Notes under the pieces: model-generated
The model's database searches: none
Told to the model about the DNA's origin: nothing
Seen by the model: the letters and a program-made list of their open reading frames with translations, nothing else
NCBI GenBank assembly: GCA_947247005.1
Contig: OX365955.1
Location: 21,991,322-22,055,321 of the forward strand
Direction: 5' to 3'
Source of the DNA: Spisula solida
Lineage: Eukaryota; Mollusca; Bivalvia; Venerida; Mactridae
DNA: 64,000 nucleotides
Made by a program: the position numbers and the translations under genes
Part shown: positions 10,416-22,539 of the stretch, in pieces
Layout of the letters: the number at the start of each line of letters is the position of its first letter
Numbering within the stretch: position 1 is the stretch's first letter

Positions 10416-13400
10416 TCACTTCCATTTTGCCTTCTGTGTAAGAATTTGTTCACGTAGTGATCTAGCCAGGTACATAAAATACATCTGAAAGATAGAAATT
10501 AAATAAAATTAGAAGGTTGAATATAATTTTTTGTAAGAATAAGTATTTCTTAGAACGACACTCAAATCGCATATTCACGCTCAAATTGCACATTCACATT
10601 CAAATTACAGATACAAACTCAAATACACATTCACACTCGAACTACATATACATAAACAAATTACATTTTCTCACTCAAATTGCATAATTACACTCCAAAT
10701 GTATATTTACACTAGGATTACAGATTTACACTCAAATTGCATATTCACACATACAATGCATATTCACACTCAAATTGCATATTCACGCCCAAGTTGAATA
10801 TTGACACTCTAATTGCTAATTCCACAATCAAAGTACAGGTTCACACTTAAACTAAATATTCACACTCAAATTTCATATTCACACTCAGTTTACATATTCA
10901 CACTCGAATTACAGATAGACACTCGAGATATATTTCACTCTCATCCTTCATATTCACACTCGAATTACAGATTCACATATTCACACTCGAATTACAGATT
11001 CACATTCGAGATATATTTCACTCTCAACCTTTATATTCACACTCGAATTACATATTCACATATTCACACTCCAATTACAGATTCACACTCGAGAAATATT
11101 TCACTCTCAAACTTCATATTCACACTCAAATTGCACAATTCACAATCAAATTACTGATTTCCACTGACCTGTGGAAGAAGAATCCCCAGAAGCACACCGC
11201 CAATAGTCATAGCATGGTCATTTATAAATGTGCCCACACTTTTCAGACAGCCCACTGTGTATATAGGATTATGATCAGTAGCTTCCACTACCGTCTGTGT
11301 CTGAAATGTAGTATGGTTTATTGATTGTACACTAGACCTCACATTCTACATACTTTAAATACAATACAATTAAATATTTTAGGACCCTGCAAGGCCCGAT
11401 TCAAGATTAGGATATTAATCAAATAAATATTTAAATATTTAGGGTTAAAACTAGTCCTGATCAGAAGCCGTTTTACTGCCTAACCAAAGCACTAGTATCT
11501 TTATAAAGCACTTGCAGTATTCAACGACCTAAGACAATTTATCCGAGTGCATGTCAACAATTAGACATCTTGATACGATCCTATCAAGAGCGCCCATTTC
11601 GATGACATTAGGATCGTTAAAACAATTAAAGTATAGAGAAAGTTATCGTTGAACTTACAAGTTTGTTGTACTCCATAACCTTTCTTCCACATAAAACATT
11701 TTTCATTTGTCCCTGGAATAAAAAAACGCAATTATGTGTTATTGTTTTCGATAAAACATTTCAATGTAGTTATCAATTGCAATTACCTTTCTTTATGGTA
11801 ATTTAACAAATCGTGCATTGTGTCATTCATAATGAGAGGCAGACTATAACTTGAAATATCCTATTTAGGGGATATAGGTAGTTCGTTATGTGAGTTGGCT
11901 AGGCACTGCCACTGTTTCTACATGGCTTGGCTGTGTGTTGGGAATCGTGACTTGTATTTATTTTTATTTTCTGTGCTCGACTGGTTAAGTTGAGTGCTGC
12001 CTTCCCTGTCCGACTTACTATTATCTTTGTGGAATTGTATATGCATGACAAGAGTACGTAATATCATTAACTTAAATTCCCATTTTACGATTATACTCAC
12101 AATATCCATGCAACCAATTGCAACACGTACTCAAATATATCAAACGATTGAAACTATTTTGAGAATAAACTAATCCAAGTTTAAGTCCGGAGAATTTGAC
12201 ATGACTCTTGACCTTTTATTAGAATTATTTAACAGATGATATATTGCCTATATTTATAATCACGGTTGTATATTTTCATGAGCGGAAAGAATCACGAAGA
12301 CGCTCGATGTGAAATACCAACAAAAATCTAAAGGACCGATAATGCATGATTTGCTCGCGGAAATTAATGTATTCAACGCAAGAATCGTGTAATATATTCA
12401 TGCATAAAGGACAGGATCACGTCAAATTCGCCGTGCTATACATACACTTGAGTGATAAGTGAATAAGTGCTTACCGGTTTAAGTATACAACATGATGATG
12501 GTACGGAACATGCTTCAGGTCCAGATGATGTCAACGTACAGTTATAATACTCATTCTCATTCCAGTCCAGAAAACCGCTATCAGTATTACTAAACCCACA
12601 ACATCCTAGCTACAGTAAAACAAAATCATAATTTAGTATATAATAATGTATTACCGTTTGATTTTTGGGAGGCGTAAGCCTCTCAAATGTATGATTGCCT
12701 ATTATTAATGCCAACTGAACGCCTAAAGGCTAAACAATGTGAATCCGCACTGAAGTAGATCCAGAAACTGTCAACATTCCCAATACTGCTACATATGTTT
12801 CTCCAATTTTTTAAACTGATTTAATTAAATCAGCAACATTTGTTTATTCTTAGATCAATAATTATTGTCAAACTGTTCGTTAAATCGATATTTTTTGCAG
12901 ATAATCACTCTAAACAATGCTAAACAATGTGAATCCGCACTGAAGTAGATCCAGAAACTGTCAACATTCCCAATACTGCTACATATGTTTCTCCAATTTT
13001 TTAAACTGATTTAATTAAATCAGCAACATTTGTTTATTCTTAGATCAATAATTATTGTCAAACTGTTCGTTAAATCGATATTTTTTGCAGATAATCACTC
13101 AATCGGAGCGATATCGAACTTGTTTCGTAATATGGAAATGACATGTTTATCATACCAGTATGTACCGGCTATTTTTAGCATTTGTATTTGTGATTCCGGA
13201 TATAGCTATTTTTAAAATATGGGAGTGTTACACCAAGCTTCAGACCACGTGATTGTTTTATGAATAAACTGTATATCGTCTGCAAAGTACTGTTATGCAA
13301 TCATATGGTTTGGCACTGACCCAGATAAACTAGTATGCTAGCTTTCTATAGAATGTCTCACGCTGTAAGGGAAGTGATTACAAAACGGTTCTGTAAAATC

Positions 13401-16400
13401 TGATAAATAGGCGCGTAGCATTATTTTAGAGCAACATATATAGATTTATCTATGTCCGTACGTCCATCAGTCCGTACGTCCATCAGTTCGTTCGTTCGTT
13501 AGTCACCGTTACCCTTCAGCTCACGGACTTGCTGATCGACATCAGATTTTAGTCGTCTACAGCTCTAAATGCATTTTTGTTCAGTTAGAGTAACAATACT
13601 CACCCCAGTACATGTGTGGACTGAGCTAGCCTCATTTATACTAATAGACAAAAAGCCTTAAACAAACTGATATAATCGTAACTCTGGGAATCCACTGTAG
13701 CCTTTCCGAGTGGATGGAAATCGCCGCTTGACCTGCAATAACATGACAGTATCCCTTCATGAAAATTAGCCGTCCAATTATCGAGATCAATTAAGTTTTA
13801 AAAAATACTCACCGATTCCTGCATGTTGTCGATCAAATTCTTCATATCATCGTCCTCCACAATGCCGTATTTCTTTATTGCATCTTGGAAAGTTTTCTCC
13901 GGAAACAAGTTTAACGTTTGTTTCGCATCGGGAACGAAGTAAAAGACGAAAACGAAAACAACGAGAATGATCTCGCCGAGAAACAGGATGGTCATGATCC
14001 AATTATACTGAAAGAAACACAATGTTTGGAAATTGAAATTGAGTATTATAATTATAATGTATTGCAGTTATACGTAGAATATCCAGAAATATTTTTATGA
14101 CTAAGGTTTTATCATTGCCATTGCTATGCCAACCACTCTCAAAGGAGCCGACAAACTCGCAACATTTGTCTTACGATTGTGGTGTGCTATGGGTACCTTA
14201 ATCACATAAATGTTTTTACAATTCTTACGAGACTGGGACGACTGTATACATCATCTGACACAAGGGTTAAAGTTGCACTAGCACAGTTGTCAACTATAAG
14301 GACAATATGGGGAGCTAGTTAAAAGATCCTACTTTTGTATAGACCCAAACGTTATGTCGTGCGATTATCAATGTGCCCGTAGGGTATTGCTTCGTTTCGG
14401 ACCGTGAGCTATATTCTGTGCTGTGACCGCTATATATTCCAAAGGTCGCACTGTGCCCCCTCCCCAACCATACACCGCGCAATTACCCACTCATAGAATA
14501 CTGGTTGATTCATATCTCATAAACTACCGGAAGCACGTTGTGGCCTAGGTATTAGTAAACAATTATAAACAGGTGATAAGAAAATGTGATTAATACACAT
14601 TTTATGTTAGTGAAGACATGAAATGTTCAAGTGGGTTGTCTAGTGGGTTTATCAGTAAACGAGGAAGCACTTGTCTAGCATTATTGTGTCAACTTAATCA
14701 ATGATTGCATAATTCAGTAGAGAATCCGGGATTTGATACCTTTTTGATCCAATAATATCCTTTGGAACGTAATTAAATAGTTTCCTTTAGTTGAAATAAA
14801 CGATGATTAACGCATACAGCTTGTATATCCGTTCATTTAAAACAACGATTTTGTAAAACTATGAACGTGAAATTATGTTTTAGCCTTTTTGTAGCTCCCT
14901 CTTGTTTCTTTATTAGAATTTATCAACTTGTATCGACAATTTTTTAGTTATATATGCACTTGTCAATGTTTTCCCCCAGAGCGGATTATATAGCGGATTT
15001 AGACATTTTTATAAATTTGGTGTCAAATTCCCTCCCATGTACAGATAGTCCTGTTTAATTCCTTGGGGTGTCGTTGTTCTTGATGTCAAATATCCCTATG
15101 GTAGGTTTTCATTACAATGAAAACGTGAAAATAGGCGACTGTCTTATTCCCGTCCCCGGTCCATAAAATACGAGCCAAGTATAATTCCTGTTACATTTGA
15201 CGACAGGATATATCTAATTCCCGTACATGGGGAAAGTATTTATGTCTAATTTCCAGTGCCCCCACATAGGCAGATCCACTGCTGAACCAGAGAAGACAAA
15301 AGTCTTACCAGGCGGAGGAATGACGTATACTCTCTCAGTGCTCCCATCCATCCTATCCACGTGATAACCATGGTGATAGAACCCGCCGTACACATCATTG
15401 TTGAGGGGTCAAAGAAGAAATCTATAGCATCATGTACCTTCTTCTCTTTTATCACCAGAATATAGGCACCTAACACTGTCACTGCTAGACCCAATATCTG
15501 AAACAATTAACTAACAGAATATAGGCACCTAACACTGTCACTGCTAGACCCAATATCTGAAACAATTAACTAACAGAATATAGGCACCTAACACTGTCAC
15601 TGCTAGACCCAATATCTGAAACAATCAACTAACAGAATATAGGCACCTAAAACTGTCACTGCTAGACCCAATATCTGAAACAATTAACTAACAGAATATA
15701 GGCACCTAACACTGTCACTGCTAGACCCAATATCTGAAACAATTAACTAACAGAATATAGGCACCTAAAACTGTCACTGCTAGACCCAATATCTGAAACA
15801 ATTAACTAACAGAATATAGGCACCTAACACTGTCACTGCTAGACCCAATATCTGAAACAATCAACTAACAGAATATAGGCACCTAAAACTGTTACTGCTA
15901 GACCCAATATCTGAAACAAATAACTAACAGAATATAGGCACCTAAAACTGTCACTGCTAGACCCAATATCTGAAACAAATAACTAACATAATATAGGCAC
16001 CTAAAACTGTCACTGCTAGACCCAATATCTGAAACAATCAACTAACAGAATATAGGCACCTAAAACGGTCACTGCTAGACCCAATATCTGAAACAATCAA
16101 CTAACAGAATATAGGCACCTAAAACTGTCACTGCTAGACCCAATATCTGAAACAAATAACTAACAGAATATAGGCACCTAACACTGTCACTGCTAGACCC
16201 AATATCTGAAACAATTAACTAACAGAATATAGGCACCTAAAACTGTCACTGCTAGACCCAATATCTGAAACAAATAACTAACATAATATAGGCACCTAAA
16301 ACTGTCACTGCTAGACCCAATATCTGAAACAATTAACTAACAGAATATAGGCACCTAAAACTGTCACTGCTAGACCCAATATCTGAAACAAATAACTAAC

Positions 16401-18558
16401 AGAATATAGGCACCTAAAACTGTCACTGCTAGACCCAATATCTGAAACAATTAACTAACAGAATATAGGCACCTAAAACTGTCACTGCTAGACCCAATAT
16501 CTGAAACAAATAACTAACAGAATATAGGCACCTAAAACTGTCACTGCTAGACCCAATATCTGAAACAAATAACTAACATAATAAAGGCACCTAACACTGT
16601 CACTGCTAGACCCAATATCTGAAACAATTAACTAACAGAATATAGGCACCTAAAACTGTCACTGCTAGACCCAATATCTGAAACAAGCAACTAACAGAAT
16701 ATAGGCACCTAAAACTGTCACTGCTAGACCCAATATCTGAAACAAATAACTAACATAATATAGGCACCTAAAACTGTCACTGCTAGACCCAATATCTGAA
16801 ACAAATAACTAACATAATATAGGCACCTAAAACTGTCACTGCTAGACCCAATATCTGAAACAAATAACTAACATAATATAGGCACCTAAAACTGTCACTG
16901 CTAGACCCAATATCTGAAACAATCAACTAACAGAATATAGGCACCTAAAACTGTCACTGCTAGACCTAATATCTGAAACAAATAACTAACAGAATATAGG
17001 CACCTAAAACTGTCACTGCTAGACCCAATATCTGAAACAATTAACTAACAGAATATAGGCACCTAAAACTGTCACTGCTAGACCCAATATCTGAAACAAA
17101 TAACTAACATAATATAGGCACCTAACACTGTCACTGCTAGACCCAATATCTGAAACAAGCAACTAACATAATATAGGCACCTAACACTGTCACTGCTAGA
17201 CCCAATATCTGAAACAAGCAACTAACGTACTGTAAAACATAACATGTCATTCCGCTTTTTATTGCTGGAACTACGTAGGGAATGCAGCTTTTTGACAGCC
17301 GGGACTACTAGGGCTTAGCGGTTAAGTTCGTTTTCTCGTTCAGTTATTAGTTTTGAGTATATATAACCGGACAATGCAATTAATTAAGACAGTGTACCTT
17401 AAATTCAACACCCCATTAGGCGATAAGAGAAACAAAAACAAAGGATTATGTAAGGACAATGGTTATATATTAATTGTGAGAACAAGACACATGGCTTATC
17501 TTAGTGCATTTAACAAGGATTAACGGTACGGATAACAAAACAACCATGGTTAAAGTTGACACAGCCAGGACCCGGCGTAACAACAAATACAGATCCAGAG
17601 ACAATGGTTTAATTAAAGGGACAACAAGAACCATGGTTCGTAAAGGGGACAGCATGGGCAATGAATCATTAAGCGGGGCACTAAGGAACATTGAGTATTT
17701 AATGGGGGACCCGAGATAAGTTCAAGATAATAACATTTTAATACTATTGTTTGTTTAATGGGACAATTAGAAACGTTAGTTCTTTAAGGGGACAACTATG
17801 ACCCTGGTGCAATTAGGGGAACAACAAGGCTAATGGTATTTTACACTAAGGGGAAGGGACGATGAGTCATACCACTCAACATATTTTTTTACTCGTACAA
17901 AGTCTTTACACGGTTACTAAATTTGAGTCCCGATAACAGTTAACGACTTATTGCTTCCTAGGTAAAATAAATAAATAAATGAAACGAAACTGATGAATGT
18001 ACATGGGCAGTAATTTCTGACTTATGAAACCCATATTGGCTTAACATACCAATATAGATCTATTTACCACTTATACCTGATAATACCAGCCTTTAAACAG
18101 GTAGACATATGGTGATAATTGATACCTGATAATACCAGCCTTTAAACAGGTAGACATATGGTGATAATTGTTTAACTGTCTAGCGGTCAAAAAAGGGCCA
18201 TATCCGAACGAAACAGATCCGGAATCCGGAGCATCTCTCAATACCCTGTATCCCAAAGCAGACATAAGGGAACAGTAACACAGAAACGTAACACTGGCAA
18301 TATTTAGAAGGTGTAAAGGTATTCATATGTGAGATCTTTTACAATATCAGAATTCATATTACTTATTTACATTATATATCTAACGTTCGATTTGATTCTA
18401 TCAAATAAAAATGTATTACCGTTTGGTTTAGTAACGTTTCACATAAAAATATAACTATACATGAAACACATATAAAACATACTTACCCATATTATAAAGT
18501 TTTCGAAAAACAGAGCATATTTCACAAATATGCTGACGGCTGAATTTTCTCGCGCCAT
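10416..18558 (-). CDS. Tetraspanin, eight-cysteine TspanC8 type (TSPAN5/14/15/17/33-like), complete
   Basis: Seven exons, all phase 0: 18487-18558, 15309-15497, 13813-14007, 12475-12609, 11659-11712, 11169-11300 and 10416-10484, giving 281 residues from [20 protein letters not shown] to a stop after QKAKWK. Order: TM1 ([17 protein letters not shown]), small loop, TM2 ending [10 protein letters not shown]3 ([14 protein letters not shown]...), large loop, TM4 ([20 protein letters not shown]), basic tail. The large loop holds LGCCG, YYNCT (N-glycosylation sequon), EACS, PSSCC, LCG and VGC, eight cysteines in the TspanC8 arrangement. Known members bind ADAM10 and guide its exit from the ER and its substrate choice, including Notch. 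The membrane role follows from the family; the ADAM10 link is inference. Exon 2 abuts a minisatellite that copies its splice site. Confidence 0.92.
10555..11160. repeat. Degenerate ~20-bp tandem array
   Basis: Repeats of the type ATTCACACTCGAATTACAG, diverged at the left and better kept at 10900-11130. It lies in the last tetraspanin intron, immediately next to exon 6 (11169). The open frame across it follows from the repetition. Confidence 0.85.
11985..12030 (-). repeat. Fragment of dispersed repeat (AAGTCAGACAGGGAAGGCAGCA family)
   Basis: Reverse complement shares the run AAGTCGGACAGGGAAGGCAG with copies at 37876-37990 and 58098-58300. It lies in a tetraspanin intron. Confidence 0.5.
12184..12440 (+). 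mobile_element. MITE family A (ends like TATAGTCCGGAGAATTTGAC), copy 1
   Basis: About 257 bp whose ends are inverted: GTCCGGAGAATTTGACATGA at the left and CGTCAAATTCGCCGTGCTATA-like at the right. Other copies lie at 31079-31299 (minus), 41295-41493 (5' truncated) and 47019-47278. The internal stretch GATTTGCTCGCGGAAAT is shared by all. It lies 34 bp from tetraspanin exon 4. Confidence 0.75.
12729..13100 (+). repeat. Recent tandem duplication, 182 bp x 2
   Basis: 12729-12910 and 12919-13100 appear identical, offset by 190 bp, in the tetraspanin intron between exons 3 and 4. Each copy carries a TTTTTTGCAG tract. Near identity points to a very recent event or an assembly duplication. Confidence 0.9.
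15457..17226 (-). repeat. 59-bp minisatellite made of the exon-2 splice acceptor, 30 units
   Basis: Read on the minus strand, each 59-bp unit is 17 nt of intron end (TTAGTTAATTGTTTCAG) plus 42 nt of tetraspanin exon 2, coding [14 protein letters not shown] of TM1. The acceptor CAG recurs at exact 59-bp steps from 15498 (the real site) to 17209, which is 29 extra copies with no indels. Units differ only at a few sites: a silent G/T in the GTG codon, AATT/AAAT in the tract, and CAG/CAT. The array fills more than half of intron 1 and touches exon 2. Reading through from any extra acceptor reaches TAG within the next unit. Confidence 0.95.
17227..18073. other. Distal part of tetraspanin intron 1, no gene
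   Basis: No exon recognised. 17500-17870 shows vague ~30-bp periodicity (AAAGGGGACAACAAGAACCAT-like phrases recur), which produces overlapping open frames on both strands. Confidence 0.35.
18074..18170 (+). repeat. 50-bp tandem duplication
   Basis: ATACCTGATAATACCAGCCT and the following 30 bases occur twice back to back, ending GGTGATAATTG in both. It lies in tetraspanin intron 1. Confidence 0.85.
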
Positions 18559-18729
18559 TATGACAAAAAATGTTTGAACACCAATCCAGATTATTAACTG
18601 ACCAAAATTCGCTTAAACATTTTAAACACGGAACTTAATATGAGATACAACTAATTCAATCATGTTTTCAAACGTTCAAATTTTTATTTGTTATCAATAA
18701 AGTTCAATGTTGAGGTAAAATAATTTAAA

Positions 18730-18990
18730 TCATTGTTTACAATGCTCCTTCCAATATTGGTAAGGTAGCTTAAACAGTACATAAACAGTCGGGATCATAA
18801 AGAGGCTCTTTAAGTTGTAAGTTCGGGTGTAGATTCCAAATGTTGGGCCAACAATTGAATTTTTCATTAAGACAACATTAGATATTGTGACGAAAATCGA
18901 AAATACAGACATACGACACCTATCAATATTTTCCCATTGCCCTAGACGTTTATGCACATAAACTGGTCTGATAAGATAACACTGAAGCAT
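18730..18990 (-). CDS. Unrecognised 86-residue intronless ORF upstream of tetraspanin
   Basis: Minus-strand frame of 86 residues starting MLQCYLIRPVYVHKRLGQWE and ending YQYWKEHCKQ. It has one or two hydrophobic stretches (FSIFVTISNVVL; SLFMIPTVYVLF) and three Cys. It ends 171 bp before the tetraspanin start on the same strand, so it could be upstream-ORF sequence of that transcript, an exon of another gene, or chance. No family recognised. Confidence 0.25.
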   Translation of the reverse strand: MLQCYLIRPVYVHKRLGQWENIDRCRMSVFSIFVTISNVVLMKNSIVGPTFGIYTRTYNLKSLFMIPTVYVLFKLPYQYWKEHCKQ

Positions 18991-19519
18991 GTGCTCAATA
19001 TCATAATAAACTCGAATCGCGGAACTAATCTTTGTTTGTTTTCAATCGTTTATAACTCACGTGTTTAACTACACTCCTACAGAATCCCTACAGGGACATC
19101 ATAACACGTCTTTCAATCGATAGTTTCATTTAATTTCTTTTGAACGAAAAAGTATAATTATTGCGAAAAAAATCAGTTAATATTTTCGCTCAAAGTCGCA
19201 AATTTTTCGTTTAAACGAAATAAAATTTAATTTTGATAAAAATGTTGGGAATTCAAATTAGGACCGCAGTATAAATAATTATTTAATCACTGAACGTTAT
19301 ACCGATCCTTTACTTAGAAATCATAACATTTTACAAAGTAATATTTTGATTATGTTTATATTGTTTTCTTCCCTCTTTCACAACACGACAATAAGGCATT
19401 GTATCAATGCAATACGTCCATGCAATATGACAATGCGACCTTTAGACAATGCAACCCGACAATGTGCCATTAAGACAAAGCAAGGTACATGGTGTCCAAA
19501 AAGAAAGTTTACACTTTTA

Positions 19520-19687
19520 ATGTATGTTTATTTGTTTATCAAATATCTATGTTCTGCCAGCGAAAAGAAAACATGCACATGTTTAGACAACAGATGGAAT
19601 TGTTGCCTGGTGCGAGTGTATCCTTGTCCACCAACCAGACCACTACCACAAGTTAATAAACTCATTCCTCGTCGATCAATGTATTAA
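19520..19687 (+). CDS. Possible small Cys-rich secreted peptide or exon
   Basis: A 55-residue frame from MYVYLFIKYLCSAS, followed by KKTCTCLDNRWNCCLVRVYP and CPPTRP. The leading part is hydrophobic, and six Cys cluster in the CxC...RWxCC...YPC pattern that resembles VWC-like or small secreted modules. The stop is in frame at 19685-19687. A CCAG just before GAAAAG could also serve as an acceptor, making this an exon. No promoter or partner exon was found. Confidence 0.25.
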   Translation: MYVYLFIKYLCSASEKKTCTCLDNRWNCCLVRVYPCPPTRPLPQVNKLIPRRSMY

Positions 19688-19870
19688 ATGTTCTCCTTGT
19701 GATCAATTTATATAACGTACTCATTTATTAAACAGTCACACGGTGTGTTTCTTATTTCTTGATTTCGAAAGTTACATTGTAACTTTAGTAGTGTTCAATC
19801 GCTTTTATGTGGTTAAGTTGTATTGTTTATTGTTAATGGCCATAGTGTTATCAGTACATCATTAATAACA

Positions 19871-20017
19871 ATGGTGGGCTGTCGGAAAGGTCATCTGATA
19901 CAGTGCGAGTGTATAACAGAAACGGATCGGCCTAAAAATGGTTTGTTTTCTGTAAGATGTCGCAAAAAAATTGAAAGAAGTTTTGGAACGGAAACTGTTT
20001 TGTTGTTGATTTTTTAA
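19871..20017 (+). CDS. Possible Cys-containing exon or ORF fragment
   Basis: Frame MVGCRKGHLIQCECITETDR followed by PKNGLFSVRCRKK, with four Cys and many basic residues, 180 bp after the Cys-rich frame at 19520. The two are in different frames. They may be neighbouring exons of one small secreted product or unrelated open stretches. Confidence 0.18.
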   Translation: MVGCRKGHLIQCECITETDRPKNGLFSVRCRKKIERSFGTETVLLLIF

Positions 20018-20970
20018 ATATAGAAATAGGAAATACCCCTCGAAATGTATATACATGTAAAGCAGCGGAAATGTAGATTGTTATTCTTCAATCGTCATCA
20101 TTATATAGAAACATATATAGAATTTTAGGGTAGGTTTGGATTTTGTACAGGGTTGCTTGCAACAGCTGTTAATAGCAGTTTGGAAAGCTAGTCTAGTCCT
20201 CGCAGATAAAATTCTAAAAATTACACAAAGTGACTGTCTCATGCGGATCACATCGGCTCTGATCGCAAATATAATTGCAATATGAACATTTTTATTTTAT
20301 ACCGAAATAAACATTTTACGCCTAAAAATTCACACATTAAAGGGGCATTTAAATACATTGATCAATGTTCACCTTGGCTTATTTCGTCTACAAGAAATAC
20401 AAAATAATACAGGGTGTACATAATAATGCATATTAAATATCATTATCATGAAATAGCATTACAACGAAATAGCATTACCTATTTGAGAGAATAAAATATC
20501 ATTTTGTAACAAGATGTCGTCGTGAGCAAGTATCGATGAAAAATGGCATCTGGAAACTATATGGTACCTTGAAATCATCCCCATATATCAGTTATTAGTC
20601 AAGTTCCCAGACGACTACGAAGAATACTCTGATACGAACGAATGCTGAGACATTTGGATGAAAACGTGGCCGTTAAGGGAAATAAATCGTGCAATAACCT
20701 TTTATGAAAAATTACCGGTTGTCTCCCCGAATGGCATGCCCCGATCAACAGAACTAACCAACAAAATGTACCGCGTTGTTTCCCTGTTGTTCGTTTTCAA
20801 TTTAGACAGGTATTGTACGATCGCTCTCTGGGTATCCACTATGCCTACCAATGATGAAAATTGGTGCCAGTATGTCTCTCATCACGCCGGTACCCAACAT
20901 TAATAATTGGAACAACTTACTCGAAAGGAGAAGTAGAAGATTTTTCAAATCCATACAATCGTGATGATAT

Positions 20971-21822
20971 GTAGAGTGCGTAAGGTTAGCTCAGTCGGTA
21001 GAGCACATCAAGTTAGCTCAGTTGATAGAGCACATCAAGTTAGCTCAGTTGGTAGAGCACATCAAGTTAGCTCAGTTGGTAGAGCACATCAAGTTAGCTC
21101 AGTTGGTAGAGCACATCAAGTTAGCTCAGTTGATAGAGCACATCAAGTTAGCTCAGTTGGTAGAGTGTATCAAGTTACCTCAGTTGGTAGAGCACATCAA
21201 GTTAGCTCAGTTAGTAGAGCACATCCAGTTAGCTCAGTTGGTAGAGCACATCAAGTTAGCACAGTCGGTAGAGCACATCAAGTTAGCTCAGTTGGTAGAG
21301 CACATCAAGTTAGCTCAGTTGGTAGAGTGTATCAAGTTAGCTCAGTTGATAGAGCACATCAAGTTAGCTCAGTTGGTAGAGCACATCAAGTTAGCTCAGT
21401 TGGTAGAGTGTATCAAGTTAGCTCAGTTGGTAGAGTGTATCAAGTTAGCTCAGTTGATAGAGCTCATCAAGTTAGCTCAGTTGATAGAGCTCATCAAGTT
21501 AGCTCAGTTGGTAGAGTGTATCAAGTTAGCTCAGTTGATAGAGCACATCAAGTTAGCTCAGTTGGTAGAGCACACCAAGTTAGCTCAGTTGGTAGAGCAC
21601 ATCAAGTTAGCTCAGTTGGTAGAGCACATCAAGTTAGCTCAGTTGGTAGAGCACATCAAGTAAGCTCAGTTGGTAGAGCACACCAAGTTAGCTCAGTTGG
21701 TAGAGCACATCAAGTTAGCTCAGTTGGTAGAGCACATCAAGTTAGCACAGTCGATAGAGCACATCAAGTTTGCTCAGTTGGTAGAGTGTATCAAGTTAGC
21801 TCAGTTGGTAGAGCTCTACACT
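20971..21822 (+). repeat. 27-bp tandem array of tRNA D-arm / Pol III A-box units, 31 copies
   Basis: The unit is GTTAGCTCAGTTGGTAGAGC plus CACATCAA or GTGTATCAA. The first complete unit starts at 20985 and the last at 21795, exactly 30 steps of 27 bp. TAGCTCAGTTGGTAGAGC is the canonical D-arm of many eukaryotic tRNAs and contains the A-box (TRGCNNAGTNGG). No B-box (GGTTCGANTCC) occurs in the array. The last unit runs on into CTCTACACTGTCATCTAGA, which can be read as a poor anticodon arm. The 292-residue and 213-residue open frames across it arise because 27 is a multiple of three; SSVGRAH-type peptides are a known artefact of translating tRNA genes. Confidence 0.95.
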
Positions 21823-22539
21823 GTCATCTAGAATATTAATATTCGATTTTACTTTCTTGCCCTCAACATCATGTAGATGAAATGTCATTTACTTGTGGTA
21901 AAAACTAAATTGCTACTTGTTAATTAGTTCCAGGAAAACTGGTGATCAAGATTAATTGTCATGTGATGGGTTTGTTGAACTTTTTGTTCACCGAACTTTA
22001 AGTATAAGACTCATAAAGCATTGCATTCATTGGCTTCTCAAACTAATAACAATATTGATAAAAAAATAAATTAATATATTGGATCTGTGCAACAATACCT
22101 CAGGTAATATATGTTCCAATTATAATAACCAGTAAACAACACCACGAGCTTGCTTGATGGCCAATACTAGACAATGTTTCCTGAAATAAAATTGTACTTG
22201 AAATGAATCCAGGAAATATTGTCTGCATGCTCAGCTTACATCAACGTACGCGTTCACCTTTGATATTCCATAATTATAATGGATACATGTTTTCCTGGTT
22301 ATAATAATTGAACATGATTATGTAAGACCATCTTTGTGATGTATGTAATATAATTTTGTTATAGTGTCAGGCATATGTTGACGTGCATGATCTAGACAAC
22401 CATCTGTATAAAGACAAATCTCGAGTTTAAACGATAGTCTAAGGACACACACCCCATGACATCTCAACATAAACAAACTATGACCTTTGGGCATAGACAA
22501 ACCATGGTCTGATAACTTCTGAAGATAGACACTATTCTT

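Noticed and set aside
20961..21839. Long ORF of 292 residues (VSSVGRAHQ repeats) as a repetitive protein
   Set aside because: It is a translation of the 27-bp tRNA D-arm array; an overlapping frame is open for the same reason, and no promoter, signal or splice structure supports a gene.
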